Shown: positions 37,642 to 48,840 of the stretch, one piece after another
Numbering within the stretch: position 1 is the stretch's first letter
How the letters are laid out: the number at the start of each line of letters is the position of its first letter
DNA from: Streptomyces lydicus
GTDB lineage: Bacteria > Actinomycetota > Actinomycetes > Streptomycetales > Streptomycetaceae
Direction of reading: 5' to 3'
DNA length: 64,000 nt
Assembly: GCF_000717345.1 (NCBI RefSeq)
Contig: NZ_JNZA01000008.1
Location: forward strand, 186,001-250,000
Made by a program: the position numbers and the translations under genes
Notes under the pieces: model-generated
Databases searched by the model: none
Told to the model about the DNA's origin: nothing
The model's input: the letters and a program-made list of their open reading frames with translations, nothing else

Positions 37642-38490
37642 ATGGCTCTGGCGACCCTTGGCAACAGTGAGTTCGACCGCGACACGGCGGTCACCCGCAG
37701 CGCCCCCGGTGTCTACGACACCCACCTCTCCGCGGGCTGGACGATCATCCAGGCGGTCAACGGCGGCTACCTCCTCGCGGTGATGGGCCGCGCCCTGGCC
37801 GACGCCCTCCCGCACCCCGACCCGCTCTCGGTGAGCGCGCACTACCTCACCGCCTCCGTACCGGGTCCCGCGGTCGTCCGCACCGAGGTGGTCCGCAGCG
37901 GCCGCACGATGTCCACCGGCACCGCCCGCCTCATCCAGTTCGCCGAGGACGGCACCGAGGTCGAACGGCTGCGGGTGCTCGCCACCTACGGCGACCTCGA
38001 CGCGCTGCCCGACGACGTCCGCACCACCGCCAAGCCGCCCGCCATCCCCCCGTACGAGCACTGCCTGGGATCGGACGCCGCACCCGGCGGGCGCCCCGTC
38101 ATCCCCGGCAGCACCGCCATCACCGACCGGCTCGCGCTTCGCCTGGACCCGGCGACCGCCGGCTGGGCCGTCGGCGCCCCCTCCGGCAAGGGGGAGATGC
38201 GCGCGTGGTTCGGCCTCGCCGACGGCCGCGACCCCGACCCGCTCTCGCTGCTGCTGACCGTCGACGCGCTGCCGCCCACCGCCTTCGAGATCGGCCTGTC
38301 CGGCTGGGTCCCCACCGTCGAACTGACCGTCCACGTCCGCCACCGCCCGGCACCCGGACCGCTGCGCGTCGCCATCACCACCCGCAATCTGGCGGGCGGT
38401 TTCCTGGAGGAGGACGCGGAGGTCTGGGACAGCGAGGACCGACTGGTCGCCCAGTCGCGCCAGTTGGCCCGGGCACTGCTGGAGGGTTGA
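37642..38490 (+). CDS. Acyl-CoA thioesterase-like double hot-dog protein
   Basis: 282 residues from the ATG encoding MALATLGNSEFDRD. The pattern is that of TesB-like/4HBT_3 thioesterases with two hot-dog halves. The N-terminal half has LSAGWTIIQAVNGGYLLAVMGRAL and HYLTASVPGPAVVRTEVVRSGRTMSTGTARL (in part). The C-terminal half has FGLADGRDPDPLSLLLTVDALPPTAFEI and TVHVRHRPAPGPLRV. It should hydrolyse acyl-CoA thioesters in the cytosol; chain length is unknown. No Shine-Dalgarno precedes the ATG, and the TAGCGT hexamer eight bases upstream suggests a leaderless message. Confidence 0.88.
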   Translation: MALATLGNSEFDRDTAVTRSAPGVYDTHLSAGWTIIQAVNGGYLLAVMGRALADALPHPDPLSVSAHYLTASVPGPAVVRTEVVRSGRTMSTGTARLIQFAEDGTEVERLRVLATYGDLDALPDDVRTTAKPPAIPPYEHCLGSDAAPGGRPVIPGSTAITDRLALRLDPATAGWAVGAPSGKGEMRAWFGLADGRDPDPLSLLLTVDALPPTAFEIGLSGWVPTVELTVHVRHRPAPGPLRVAITTRNLAGGFLEEDAEVWDSEDRLVAQSRQLARALLEG

Positions 38491-38540
38491 CGAAACGGGC
38501 GGAACCGCCCGGGTTCACGGGGCGTTGCGCGTGTCCCGTC

Positions 38541-39395
38541 CTAGCTGTCCGCCCCCAGGAAGTCCGCCAGCGCCGCGGTGAGTTCCGCGGGCGCGTCCTC
38601 CTGTACGAGATGCCCGGCGCCCTCGATGAGCCGCAGCTGTGCGCCGGGAATCCGGGCGGCCAGCTCGTGTCCCTTCGCCACCGGGATCCAGCTGTCCTGT
38701 GCGCCCCAGCAGATCAGCGTCGGCAGTCCGAGCTCGCCGTAGCGCTCCTCGATCTCGTCCGTGAACCGCTGGTCGTTCTGCTGGATCTGCCGGTAGAACG
38801 CCGGCTGCCCCGCCTCGGTGCACCAGGGCTCGGCCAGCCGGTCGAGTACGGCCGGATGCAGTCCCGGCCGGCTCGCGGAGGAGAGGTACTCACGCACCAG
38901 CGCCCGGTGGAGCGCGGGCGGCAGCTGTCCGAAGACGTCGGGGTGCGCGCCCAGCAGCCGGTACGTCGGCGAGCCCCAGGGCGACAGCGCCACCGGGTCG
39001 ACCAGCGCCAGGCGTGCGTAGTGCGCACCGTGCAGCAGATGGGCGCGCAGCGCCACGCAGCCGCCGAAGTCATGCGCCACGACGGCCGGCCGAGCCGCCT
39101 CGCCGGTCAGCTCCCAGTGCCCGAGCAGCTCCCGGAACACCCGGGCCTGCGCGCCGAGCGAGACGTCCTGCCCCGCCCGCTTCTCCGAAGCGCCGTAGCC
39201 CGGCATGTCCCACACGAACACCCGGTGCCGCGCGGCCAGGGCGCGGGCCACGCCCCGCCACACGTACGACGAGAACGGCGTCCCGTGCAGCAGCACCACG
39301 GCCGGCACCCCGGCGCGCTCCTCGCCGAGGACGGCCCACCGCACCTCGTCGCCCGACGCGGTGCGGAACGTACGGTCCAGAAGCCACTGTGTCAT
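38541..39395 (-). CDS. Alpha/beta hydrolase (haloalkane dehalogenase / epoxide hydrolase type)
   Basis: 284 residues. The oxyanion-hole motif is HGTPFSSYVWRG. The nucleophile elbow is VVAHDFGGCVAL, with Asp rather than Ser, as in haloalkane dehalogenases and epoxide hydrolases. The catalytic His is in GAGHLVQEDAP near the C-terminus and an acid sits in TLICWGAQDSWIP. The ribosome site before the ATG at 39395 is weak. It is convergent with the thioesterase gene, 50 bases apart. The natural substrate is unknown. Confidence 0.9.
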   Translation of the reverse strand: MTQWLLDRTFRTASGDEVRWAVLGEERAGVPAVVLLHGTPFSSYVWRGVARALAARHRVFVWDMPGYGASEKRAGQDVSLGAQARVFRELLGHWELTGEAARPAVVAHDFGGCVALRAHLLHGAHYARLALVDPVALSPWGSPTYRLLGAHPDVFGQLPPALHRALVREYLSSASRPGLHPAVLDRLAEPWCTEAGQPAFYRQIQQNDQRFTDEIEERYGELGLPTLICWGAQDSWIPVAKGHELAARIPGAQLRLIEGAGHLVQEDAPAELTAALADFLGADS

Positions 39396-39516
39396 GAGCG
39401 TAAGGCTAGTGACTCCTTACAAGGGGTGTCGAGAGGCGCGGTGCATCCCGGTGCTCCCGCGCGCCGCGGACGCGCCCCGGGGCTCCGCCGCGGCGGCTCG
39501 TAGAATCGTGCGCACC

Positions 39517-40686
39517 ATGGTTTACCTCGACCACGCCGCCACCACCCCGATGCTCCCGGAGGCGGTGCAGGCGATGACCGCCCAGCTGACCGTCACCGGC
39601 AATGCGTCCTCCCTGCACGCCGACGGCCGGCGGGCCCGGCGCACCGTCGAGGAGGCGCGCGAGTCCCTCGCTGCCTCGCTCGGCGCGCGCCCCAGCGAAA
39701 TCGTCTTCACGGCGGGCGGCACCGAGGCGGACAACCTCGCGGTCAAGGGCCTGTACTGGGCGCGCCGGGCGGCCGACCCGGCCCGGACCCGCGTGCTCGC
39801 CAGCCCCGTCGAGCACCACGCCGTCCTCGACGCCGTGGAGTGGCTCGCCGAACAGGAGGGCGCCCGCGTCGACTGGCTGCCCGTCGACGCGTACGGCCGG
39901 GTGCACGCCGACGCGCTGCGCGAGGCCATCGCCCGCGACCCCGCCGATGTCGCGCTGGCCACCGTCATGTGGGCCAACAACGAGATCGGCACCGTCCAGC
40001 CGGTCCGTGAACTCGCGGACGTGGCGGCGGAGTTCGAGATTCCGCTGCACGCCGACGCGGTGCAGGCGGTCGGCCAGCTGGAGGTCGACTTCGCCGCCTC
40101 CGGGCTCGCCGCGATGACCGTCTCCGGCCACAAGATCGGTGGCCCCTACGGCATCGGCGCGCTGCTGCTCGGCCGCGAGTACGCCCCGGTGCCGGTGCTG
40201 CACGGCGGCGGCCAGGAGCGGCACGTGCGCTCCGGCACCCTCGACACCCCCGCCATCGCCGCCTTCGCCGCCGCCGGCCGGCACGCCGTCGCCCACCGCG
40301 CGGACTTCGCCCGTGACATCGGGGCGCTGCGCGACGACCTGATCAAGGCGGTGCGCGCCGCCGCCCCGGACGCCGTCCTCGGCGGCGACCCGGACCCCGC
40401 CGGCCGCCTCCCCGCCAACGCGCACTTCTCCTTCCCCGGGTGCGAGGGCGACTCCCTGCTGCTCCTCCTGGACGCCCAGGGCATCGCCTGCTCCACGGGC
40501 TCCGCCTGCACCGCCGGCGTCGCCCAGCCCAGCCACGTCCTCCTCGCGACCGGCATGCCACCGGAGCTGGCCCGCGGCACCCTGCGGTTCTCCCTGGGCC
40601 ACACCTCCACCGCCGAGGACGTCGCCGCGCTGGCGCAGGCCATCGGCCCCGTGGTGGAACGGGCCCGCAGCGCCGGCCTGAGCTAG
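39517..40686 (+). CDS. Cysteine desulfurase (NifS/IscS class)
   Basis: PLP enzyme of 389 residues that turns cysteine into alanine and a protein-bound persulfide. The start [12 protein letters not shown] is the standard one. The PLP lysine is Lys206 in [10 protein letters not shown]. The persulfide Cys is near residue 325 in [10 protein letters not shown], the IscS-like active-site loop. It lies upstream of mnmA, with an amidase gene on the opposite strand between, so it is likely the sulfur donor for tRNA 2-thiouridine. TAGAAT at 39501-39506 lies ten bases before the ATG and no ribosome site is seen, so the start is probably leaderless. Confidence 0.95.
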   Translation: MVYLDHAATTPMLPEAVQAMTAQLTVTGNASSLHADGRRARRTVEEARESLAASLGARPSEIVFTAGGTEADNLAVKGLYWARRAADPARTRVLASPVEHHAVLDAVEWLAEQEGARVDWLPVDAYGRVHADALREAIARDPADVALATVMWANNEIGTVQPVRELADVAAEFEIPLHADAVQAVGQLEVDFAASGLAAMTVSGHKIGGPYGIGALLLGREYAPVPVLHGGGQERHVRSGTLDTPAIAAFAAAGRHAVAHRADFARDIGALRDDLIKAVRAAAPDAVLGGDPDPAGRLPANAHFSFPGCEGDSLLLLLDAQGIACSTGSACTAGVAQPSHVLLATGMPPELARGTLRFSLGHTSTAEDVAALAQAIGPVVERARSAGLS

Positions 40687-40711
40687 GGGGCCGGGAGCCG
40701 GGCGGCGCCCC

Positions 40712-41440
40712 TCAGGACTTCGCGGGCCGCCGTCCGGGCCCGCGCAGCTCCGCCCGGACGAGCCGCAGATAGCGGTCCCAGTCCCAGTGCGGCCCCGGGT
40801 CGGTGTGATCCGTCCCGGGGACCTCCACATGGCCCACGACGTGCTCCCGGTCGGCCGGGAAGCCGTACCGCCGGCAGATGTCCGCGGTCAGCGCCGCCGA
40901 CGACGCGTACATGGCATCCGTGAACGACTCCGGCCGGTCCACGAACCCCTCGTGCTCGATCCCCACGCTCCGCTCGTTGTACGCCCGGTTGCCCGCGTGG
41001 AACGCCACGTCCAGCTCCCGCACCGCCTGGGCGATCCGCCCGTCCGCGCGCACGACGTAGTGGGCGGCGGCCTCGTGGGCCGGGTCCTTGAACACCCGCA
41101 GCGCGCTCGCGTAGCTGCCCTGGACGACATGGACGACCACCCGGTCGATGTCGTAGTCCGCGGGCCGGTCCGCCCGCCGGTAGTTCTCCGGGGACGCCGC
41201 CACCCACCGCGCGCCCCGGTGGTCGACCTCGCCCGGCTTGCGCGGCTTGTCGTTCCCCGGCAGCTGCCACCACCAGTGCCGCAGCTCGTCCCGGGCCGCC
41301 AGCCCCACGGCCCCGGCGGCCAGCAGCCCGCCGCCGACCCACAGCGCCCGCCGCCGGGTGAGCGTCGCCGCGCCCTCCGGCTCACCGCTCGCGCCGTCCC
41401 CGTCGACCGTCTCCCCAGCCCTCTTCCCCATGCGCTGCAT
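40712..41440 (-). CDS. N-acetylmuramoyl-L-alanine amidase (amidase_2), exported
   Basis: 242 residues from the ATG encoding [10 protein letters not shown], which has GGAAAG five bases upstream. [23 protein letters not shown] stretch (about 28-49, shown with its Arg triplet) is a signal or anchor with a Tat-like Arg run. The zinc amidase domain follows: [47 protein letters not shown], and [21 protein letters not shown] at the end, supplying the His, Glu and Asp/His ligand positions. It cuts the amide between MurNAc and the stem peptide of peptidoglycan. It is divergent from mnmA, 45 bases apart. Confidence 0.9.
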   Translation of the reverse strand: MQRMGKRAGETVDGDGASGEPEGAATLTRRRALWVGGGLLAAGAVGLAARDELRHWWWQLPGNDKPRKPGEVDHRGARWVAASPENYRRADRPADYDIDRVVVHVVQGSYASALRVFKDPAHEAAAHYVVRADGRIAQAVRELDVAFHAGNRAYNERSVGIEHEGFVDRPESFTDAMYASSAALTADICRRYGFPADREHVVGHVEVPGTDHTDPGPHWDWDRYLRLVRAELRGPGRRPAKS

Positions 41441-41485
41441 AACGCTTTCCGCCCTGTCGGCGGTTCCGTCTACTCTGGACGGGCT

Positions 41486-42616
41486 ATGACTGATGACGCC
41501 CCCCGCCGCCTCCGCGTACTCGCCGCCATGTCCGGCGGTGTCGACTCCGCCGTCGCCGCCGCCCGCGCCGCCGAGGCCGGCCATGACGTGACCGGCGTGC
41601 ATCTCGCGCTCTCCGAGAACCCGAAGTCGTTCCGCACGGGCGCCCGCGGGTGCTGCACGATCGAGGACTCGCACGACGCCCGGCGCGCCGCCGACGTCAT
41701 CGGCATCCCGTTCTACGTCTGGGACCTCGCCGAACGCTTCCGCGAGGACGTCGTCGACGACTTCATCGCCGAGTACGAGGCCGGACGCACCCCGAACCCC
41801 TGCCTGCGCTGCAACGAGAAGATCAAGTTCGCCGCCCTCCTCGACAAGGCCCTGGCCCTGGGCTTCGACGCGGTGTGCACCGGCCACTACGCCACCGTCG
41901 TCGTCACCGAGGACGGCACCCGCGAGCTGCACCGCGCCACCGACATGGCCAAGGACCAGTCCTACGTCCTCGGCGTCCTCGACGACCGCCAGCTGGCGCA
42001 CGCCATGTTCCCGCTCGGTGACACCCGCACCACCAAGGCCGAGATCCGCGAAGAGGCGGCCCGCCGCGGCCTGTTCGTCGCCAAGAAGCCGGACAGCCAC
42101 GACATCTGCTTCATCGCCGACGGCGACACCCAGGGCTTTCTCGCCAAGCGGCTGGGCGCCGCCCAGGGCGACATCGTCGACGAGGCCGGCAACCGCCTCG
42201 GCACGCACGAGGGCGCGTACGGCTACACGATCGGCCAGCGCAAGGGCCTGCGCATCGGCCACCCGGCCCCCGACGGCAAGCCGCGCTACGTCCTCGACAT
42301 CTCCCCGGTGGACAACACCGTCACCGTCGGCCCCGTCGAATCCCTCGACGTCACGGCCCTGACCGCCATCCGCCCCCGCTGGTGCGGCCGCCCCCCGACG
42401 GCCGGCCCCGCCGACTACACCGCCCAGCTCCGCGCCCACGGCGGCGAGACCGAGGTCACCGCCGAGCTGACCGACGACGGCGAACTCCTGGTGACCTTCA
42501 CCGAGCCCGTCCGCGGCGTGGCACCCGGCCAGGCGATCGTCCTCTACGACGGCACCCGGGTGGTCGGCTCGGCGACGATCGCCACCACGGAACGCCGGGT
42601 GCGGGCCGGGGCGTAA
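41486..42616 (+). CDS. mnmA: tRNA-specific 2-thiouridylase MnmA
   Basis: 376 residues. It makes 2-thiouridine at wobble position 34 of Lys, Glu and Gln tRNAs, using ATP and a persulfide. The PP-loop [10 protein letters not shown] is at about 16-25. The catalytic Cys pair is in [12 protein letters not shown] and HDICFIADG. The tRNA-binding [10 protein letters not shown] and the C-terminal VTVGP barrel complete the family pattern. The upstream cysteine desulfurase is the natural sulfur source. The ATG has no ribosome site and TACTCT at 41471-41476 fits a leaderless start. Confidence 0.97.
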   Translation: MTDDAPRRLRVLAAMSGGVDSAVAAARAAEAGHDVTGVHLALSENPKSFRTGARGCCTIEDSHDARRAADVIGIPFYVWDLAERFREDVVDDFIAEYEAGRTPNPCLRCNEKIKFAALLDKALALGFDAVCTGHYATVVVTEDGTRELHRATDMAKDQSYVLGVLDDRQLAHAMFPLGDTRTTKAEIREEAARRGLFVAKKPDSHDICFIADGDTQGFLAKRLGAAQGDIVDEAGNRLGTHEGAYGYTIGQRKGLRIGHPAPDGKPRYVLDISPVDNTVTVGPVESLDVTALTAIRPRWCGRPPTAGPADYTAQLRAHGGETEVTAELTDDGELLVTFTEPVRGVAPGQAIVLYDGTRVVGSATIATTERRVRAGA

Positions 42617-42649
42617 GCCGCTCCTCGGTGCCGCGCCGGCGCGCGGCAC

Positions 42650-42661
42650 TGACAAATGTCA
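42650..42661. promoter_or_regulatory. TGACA-AA-TGTCA inverted repeat before the VC0807-family gene
   Basis: Perfect 5-bp arms around AA (42650-42661), about 115 bases before the GTG. A plausible dimer site for a two-component or TetR-type regulator. Its factor is unknown. The half-site resembles the GGTGACAT/ATGTCACC pair at 324-356, which may be chance. Confidence 0.4.
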
Positions 42662-42775
42662 TGGCGAAGCCGGGACAGTCGGCGCTGCACACGGGCCGGA
42701 CGATGAACGAAGCTCAAGGGGTCGGAAAACCCGACACCGAGCAGCAGTTCACCGTCCGACCTGGGGGAGTACGCC

Positions 42776-43573
42776 GTGAGCCAGCACCAGACCGCCGCCG
42801 AGGGCACACCGGGCAACCCGCTCGTGCAGAGCCTGGTGCCACTGATCGTGGACGCGGGGATCCCGATCGCCTCGTACTTCGTCCTCAGTGACGGTTTCGG
42901 TCTCGGCACGGTCGCCGCGCTCGGCTGGAGCAGCGTGGTCCCGGCGCTGCGTACGGTGTGGGGCCTGGTGCGCAGCCGCGCCGTCAACGGCCTCGCGCTG
43001 CTGATGCTGGTCGTGAACGTCGTCGGCCTGGCCACGAGCGTGGTGGCCGGCGACGCCCGGCTGATGATGGCCAAGGACAGCGCGGTGAGCAGCACCGTCG
43101 GGATCGTGATCCTGCTGTCGCTGCGGTCCCGCCGGCCGCTGATGACCGCGGGGCTCAAGCCGTGGGTCACCAAGGGCAGCCCGGTCGGGAACGCGGCCTG
43201 GGACCGGCTGCTGGCGAGCTCCGAGCGGTTCCGGCGGGCCGAGCGCCGCTTCTCGGCGATCTGGGGCGGCGCGCTGCTGACCGAGTGCGTGCTCAAGGTC
43301 ATCGGCGCCTACACCCTGCCGGTGCACACCATGGTCTGGCTGGGCACGGTGCTGACCGTGGTGTTCATCCTGCTGGCGATGGTCATCGCCGGGGGCAGCT
43401 GCGCCGAGCCGATGGAGAAGATGGTCAAGGCCGAGAGCGAGCGCGCGGCCGGCACCGCGTCCGGGGCGGCGGGCACCGCGTACGACGCGAAGGACACGTC
43501 GTACGACGAAACGGGCACGGCGCACGACGTGCCGGAAACCGCCCACCCGGCCGCGGCGGGTTCGGCCGGCTGA
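42776..43573 (+). CDS. VC0807-family integral membrane protein
   Basis: 265 residues from a GTG with GGGGGAG eight bases upstream. It has six hydrophobic segments with family-like stretches PLIVDAGIPIASYFVLSDGF, LGWSSVVPALRTVWGL and FSAIWGGALLTECVLKV. The C-terminal ~50 residues are a soluble Ala/Thr/Asp-rich tail (TAYDAKDTSYDETGTAHDVP). Members are conserved in actinobacteria and proteobacteria without an established function. It follows mnmA by 160 bases with its own promoter region and the TGACA-AA-TGTCA site. Confidence 0.85.
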   Translation: MSQHQTAAEGTPGNPLVQSLVPLIVDAGIPIASYFVLSDGFGLGTVAALGWSSVVPALRTVWGLVRSRAVNGLALLMLVVNVVGLATSVVAGDARLMMAKDSAVSSTVGIVILLSLRSRRPLMTAGLKPWVTKGSPVGNAAWDRLLASSERFRRAERRFSAIWGGALLTECVLKVIGAYTLPVHTMVWLGTVLTVVFILLAMVIAGGSCAEPMEKMVKAESERAAGTASGAAGTAYDAKDTSYDETGTAHDVPETAHPAAAGSAG

Positions 43574-45349
<1,776 letters not shown>

Positions 45350-45367
45350 GAGCGGGCTGGGGCCCGT

Positions 45368-45394
45368 GGGCCCCGGGGGCTGATCCCGGGGCCC
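45368..45394 (+). terminator. Terminator after gdhA
   Basis: GGGCCCCGGG (45368-45377) and CCCGGGGCCC (45385-45394) form a perfect 10-bp stem with a 7-base loop. Confidence 0.75.
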
Positions 45395-45458
45395 GGCGGC
45401 CCGGCTCGTCAGGTGTGCGGTCGTCCTCCGCGCCGGCCCGGCTCGTAAGGTGAGTCGC

Positions 45459-46001
45459 ATGAATATCTGCGTGTTCTGTTCCGCCGCCGACCTCGACGAC
45501 CGTTATGTCGTCCCCGCCCGCGAGTTCGCCGAGCTGATCGGCAAGGGCGGGCATGCGCTGGTCTGGGGCGGCTCGGACACCGGGCTGATGAAGGTCATGG
45601 CCGACGGGGTGCAGGAGGCCGGCGGCAAGCTGATCGGTGTCTCCGTGGAGTTCCTGGCGCACAAGGCGCGCGCGGGCGCCGACGAGATGGTCGTCACCAA
45701 GGACCTCGCCGAGCGGAAGGCGCAGATGCTGGCGCGCGCCGACGCCATCGTGATCATGGTGGGCGGAACGGGCACGCTGGACGAGGCCACCGAGATGCTG
45801 GAGCTGCGCAAGCACGGGCTGCACACCAAGCCGGTGGTGCTGCTGAACACCGCCGGTTTCTACGACGGTCTGCGGCAGCAGTTCCAGCGGATGGAGGCAG
45901 AGGGCTTCCTGCCGCTGCCGCTGACCGACCTGGTGTTCTTCGCGGCGGACGGCATCGGCGCGCTGGCCTACCTGGAGGAGCGGGCGGGCGTACAGGGCTG
46001 A
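45459..46001 (+). CDS. LOG-family protein (TIGR00730, Rossmann fold)
   Basis: 180 residues from the ATG encoding MNICVFCSAADLDDRYV, with AAGGTGA six bases upstream. The LOG signature is here as VGGTGTLDEATEM, and the nucleotide loop is VWGGSDTGLMKVMADGV. Characterised relatives cleave cytokinin riboside monophosphates or other nucleoside 5'-monophosphates to the free base. The first Pro of the PGGxGT motif is replaced by Val, so activity may be altered. It is not part of an obvious operon. Confidence 0.9.
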   Translation: MNICVFCSAADLDDRYVVPAREFAELIGKGGHALVWGGSDTGLMKVMADGVQEAGGKLIGVSVEFLAHKARAGADEMVVTKDLAERKAQMLARADAIVIMVGGTGTLDEATEMLELRKHGLHTKPVVLLNTAGFYDGLRQQFQRMEAEGFLPLPLTDLVFFAADGIGALAYLEERAGVQG

Positions 46002-46074
46002 GCCGCCCGGCCCCGGCCCGCCTGTGGCCCCTGCCCTCGTCCTTCTCCCCCGTGTGCTCGTTAGGATCGGCCCC

Positions 46075-46764
46075 ATGGGTACGCACTTGATCACCGGGGC
46101 AGGTTCGGGCATCGGAGCGGCGGTCGCGCGGCGGCTCGCGGAGCGCGGGGAGGACCTGTGGCTGCTGGCGCGCAACGCGGTCCGGGCCAAGGCGCTCGCC
46201 GAGCAGTTCCCCGGCGCCCGCACGCTCGTCGGTGACCTCGGCACCCCCGAGAAGCTGTCCTGGGCGCTCGGGCACCAGCCGCTCCCGGACCGTATCGACA
46301 CCCTGCACCACATCGCCGGCGTCATCGAACTGGGCGCGGTCGGCGACCTGCCGGCCAAGGCGTGGCAGCGGCAGCTCGCCGCCAACCTCGTCGCGCCCGC
46401 CGAACTCACCAGGCTGCTGCTCCCGCTGGTGCGGGCCGCCAAGGGCCACGTCGTCTTCGTCAACTCGGGCGCGGGGCTGCACGCGCACGCCAACTGGAGC
46501 GCGTACGCCGCGAGCAAGCACGGGCTGAAGGCGCTGGCCGACTCGCTGCGGGCGGAGGAGCACGACAACGGCGTCCGGGTGACGTCGGTCTACCCGGGGC
46601 GCACCGCCACGCCGATGCAGGAGAGCACCCACCAGCAGGAGGGCAAGGAGTACGACGCGTCCCGCTGGATCGACCCCGAGTCGGTCGCGACGGCCATCAT
46701 CACCGCCATCGACCTGCCGCGGGACGCGGAGATCAACGATGTCTCGGTGCGGCCGGGCCGCTGA
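46075..46764 (+). CDS. Short-chain dehydrogenase/reductase
   Basis: Classical SDR of 229 residues. The cofactor motif is TGAGSGIGAAVA at 6-17, the catalytic Ser is in VFVNSGAG, and the Tyr-x3-Lys pair is in YAASKHGLKAL. Arg residues after the second strand (LWLLARNAVRAKAL) favour NADP. The substrate is unknown. The ATG has no ribosome site, and TAGGAT at 46062-46067 ends seven bases before it, so the message is most likely leaderless. Confidence 0.93.
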   Translation: MGTHLITGAGSGIGAAVARRLAERGEDLWLLARNAVRAKALAEQFPGARTLVGDLGTPEKLSWALGHQPLPDRIDTLHHIAGVIELGAVGDLPAKAWQRQLAANLVAPAELTRLLLPLVRAAKGHVVFVNSGAGLHAHANWSAYAASKHGLKALADSLRAEEHDNGVRVTSVYPGRTATPMQESTHQQEGKEYDASRWIDPESVATAIITAIDLPRDAEINDVSVRPGR

Positions 46765-46828
46765 GGCGCCGCGGTGGGGCGCCCACAGCCGTCCGCTGCT
46801 CCGCGCCGCGGCGACGTACGCTGCATGA

Positions 46829-47269
46829 GTGACCACTGAAGCGAAGTCGACCGCGGCGGCCGGGTGCGGGTTCCGGGAGATCCGGGGGCTGGTGACCGAA
46901 CTGAGCCGCCGGCTGGACGCCCATCAGCGCAGCCGGATCGCCGAGCTGGATCTGACGCCGACGCAGGCCAAGGCGCTGGAGGAGCTCGGCGAGCCGAAGA
47001 CCGCGCGGGAGCTGGCCGCGGTGCTGTGCTGCGAGCCGCCGAACGTCACCTATGTCATCTCCAAGCTGGAGAAGCAGGGCATGGTCATACGTCAGCCGCA
47101 TCCGCTGGACGGGCGCGCCAAGCAGCTCGTACTGACCGAGGCGGGGCGGGAGTTGCGGCTCGATCTGCTGCGCCGGATGGGTACGGCGTCACCGCTGGAC
47201 CATCTCTCGCACGAGGAACGCGCCGCGCTGCGCGACGACCTGCTGAAGGCGCTGGGCCGGGCCGGCTGA
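46829..47269 (+). CDS. MarR-family transcriptional regulator
   Basis: Winged-helix dimer of 146 residues from a GTG. The DNA-binding core is LDLTPTQAKALEEL, AAVLCCEPPNVTYVISKLEKQGMV and the wing RQPHPLDGRAKQLVLTEAG. The two adjacent Cys in the recognition region (CCEP) are unusual and might make it redox- or electrophile-sensitive. It is followed by an MFS exporter gene whose promoter has two palindromes of MarR type. TACGCT at 46816-46821 and no ribosome site suggest a leaderless start. Confidence 0.93.
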   Translation: MTTEAKSTAAAGCGFREIRGLVTELSRRLDAHQRSRIAELDLTPTQAKALEELGEPKTARELAAVLCCEPPNVTYVISKLEKQGMVIRQPHPLDGRAKQLVLTEAGRELRLDLLRRMGTASPLDHLSHEERAALRDDLLKALGRAG

Positions 47270-47374
47270 ACTCTGCCCGCGCGGCCCCTGGCTGACTCCT
47301 GCCCGCGCGGCCCGGTCCGTTGCGGGGATTCGTGTCCCACCCTTCCCCTCCGGGGTTTCGTATGCGTTCAGTAA

Positions 47375-47421
47375 AGTTATAGCTGTAACTATTGCCCGCC
47401 GTGATGGATACAGCTTTAACT
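47375..47421. promoter_or_regulatory. Two MarR-type operator sites before the MFS gene
   Basis: Site 1 is AGTTATAGCTGTAACT (47375-47390), a palindrome with one mismatched pair. Site 2 is GGATACAGCTTTAACT (47406-47421), 12 of 16 identical to site 1. The centres are 31 bp apart, three helical turns. The region is strikingly AT-rich for this genome. It lies between the MarR gene and the exporter gene. Confidence 0.65.
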
Positions 47422-47427
47422 AAATCC

Positions 47428-48840
47428 ATGATCACTCAGAAGGCCGCGCCGCACGCGGTCGCAAGCGTGGCGCAGACCCCGTCGGACCGGCACCAGCAGC
47501 CCCGGGGCGGGCTCCAACTCCTCGTCCTGGCACTCGGTTTCGTGATGGCGAGCCTGGACACCGGCATCATGAACGTCGCCGCGAACGCCCTGCGTGCCCG
47601 GCTCGGGCTGAGCATGTCCGGCCTCACCTGGGTCGTCGACGGCTATGTCCTCGCCTTCGCCGCGCTGCTGCTGCTCGCCGGCTCGCTGGCCAAGCGGTTC
47701 GGGGCGCGCCGGATCTACCTCATCGGGCTCGCCGCCTTCACCGCCGCCTCGCTGCTGGGTGCCGCCGCGCCGAACGGCGACGTCCTGGTGGCGGCCCGCT
47801 TCGCGCAGGGCGTGGGCGCGGCGCTGTTCATGCCCAGCTCGCTGTCGCTGCTGATGAACGCGTTCCCGGAGCCGGCCCGCCGGGCGAAGATCCTCGGGAT
47901 CTGGTCGGCGATCGTCTCCACGTCCGTAGCGCTCGCGCCGACCCTCGGCGGCCTCCTGGTGGGCACCCTCGGCTGGCGCTCCATCTTCCTGGTCAACCTG
48001 CCCATCGGCCTCGTGGGGCTGCTGCTCACCCGGCGGGTCGTCGCGGCCGTCCCGGGCCGGGGCTCGGCGCTCGGCGGCGGCGGTCATGTCCTGGGCCTGC
48101 TCGCCCTCGGATCGCTGAGCTACGCCCTCATCGAGGGACCGGACCAGGGGTGGTCCGCGCCGTCCGTCCTGGGCGCGTTCGCGGTCACGGTGGCCGCGGC
48201 GGCCGGGTTCGTGCTCCGCGAACGGACCTCCCGTTCGCCGATCCTGCCGGTCTCGCTCTTCGCGGACGGCAGCTTCTCCGCGGCCAATACGGTCGGCTTC
48301 CTCTTCAATTTCGCCTTCTACGGCGCCCTGTTCGTCCTCGGCCTGTTCCTCCAGACCGCGCGCGGCGCGAGCCCGGTGACGGCCGGGCTCCAGATGCTGC
48401 CGGCCGTCCTGGTCATCCCGTTCGGCAACATGCTCTACGCCCGGATCGGGCTGCGCATCGGCAACCGGGCCGCGCTGGCGGGGTCGCTGGCGGTCTCCGC
48501 CGCCGGGTACGTCCTGTTGTTCCTGATCCTCGCGCCCGGCCTGCCGTACTGGACGATCGCGGTGCTCCTCGCCGCCACCAACCTCGGCAGCGGGATCAGC
48601 TCCCCGGCGCTGACCGGTGTCCTGATGGAGGCCGCCGGACGCGAGCACGCCGACATCGGCAGCGCGACCCTCAACGCCAACCGCCAGATCGGCTCCCTGG
48701 TCGGCATCGCCGGGATGGGCGCGGTGCTGACCGCGGCGGGCGGCGGCTACCAGGGTGCGGGGTACGCCTTCGCGCTGACGGCGCTCGCACTGGCGGCCGC
48801 GGCCCTGACCGGCTGGCTGGGCGTACGCGGCCGGGGGTGA
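47428..48840 (+). CDS. MFS drug exporter (DHA2/EmrB-QacA type)
   Basis: Proton-coupled exporter with about 14 membrane segments. TM1 carries VMASLDTGIMNVAANAL, the DHA2 version of LDxTxVNVALP. The A-like loop is GSLAKRFGARRIYL and motif C-like Gly/Pro residues lie in TM5 (VALAPTLGGLLVG). Start options are ATG 47404 (478 residues) or ATG 47428 (470 residues). I prefer 47428 because the first would bury operator site 2 within coding sequence, but neither has a good ribosome site. The MarR gene upstream is the likely regulator; substrate is unknown. Confidence 0.92.
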   Translation: MITQKAAPHAVASVAQTPSDRHQQPRGGLQLLVLALGFVMASLDTGIMNVAANALRARLGLSMSGLTWVVDGYVLAFAALLLLAGSLAKRFGARRIYLIGLAAFTAASLLGAAAPNGDVLVAARFAQGVGAALFMPSSLSLLMNAFPEPARRAKILGIWSAIVSTSVALAPTLGGLLVGTLGWRSIFLVNLPIGLVGLLLTRRVVAAVPGRGSALGGGGHVLGLLALGSLSYALIEGPDQGWSAPSVLGAFAVTVAAAAGFVLRERTSRSPILPVSLFADGSFSAANTVGFLFNFAFYGALFVLGLFLQTARGASPVTAGLQMLPAVLVIPFGNMLYARIGLRIGNRAALAGSLAVSAAGYVLLFLILAPGLPYWTIAVLLAATNLGSGISSPALTGVLMEAAGREHADIGSATLNANRQIGSLVGIAGMGAVLTAAGGGYQGAGYAFALTALALAAAALTGWLGVRGRG

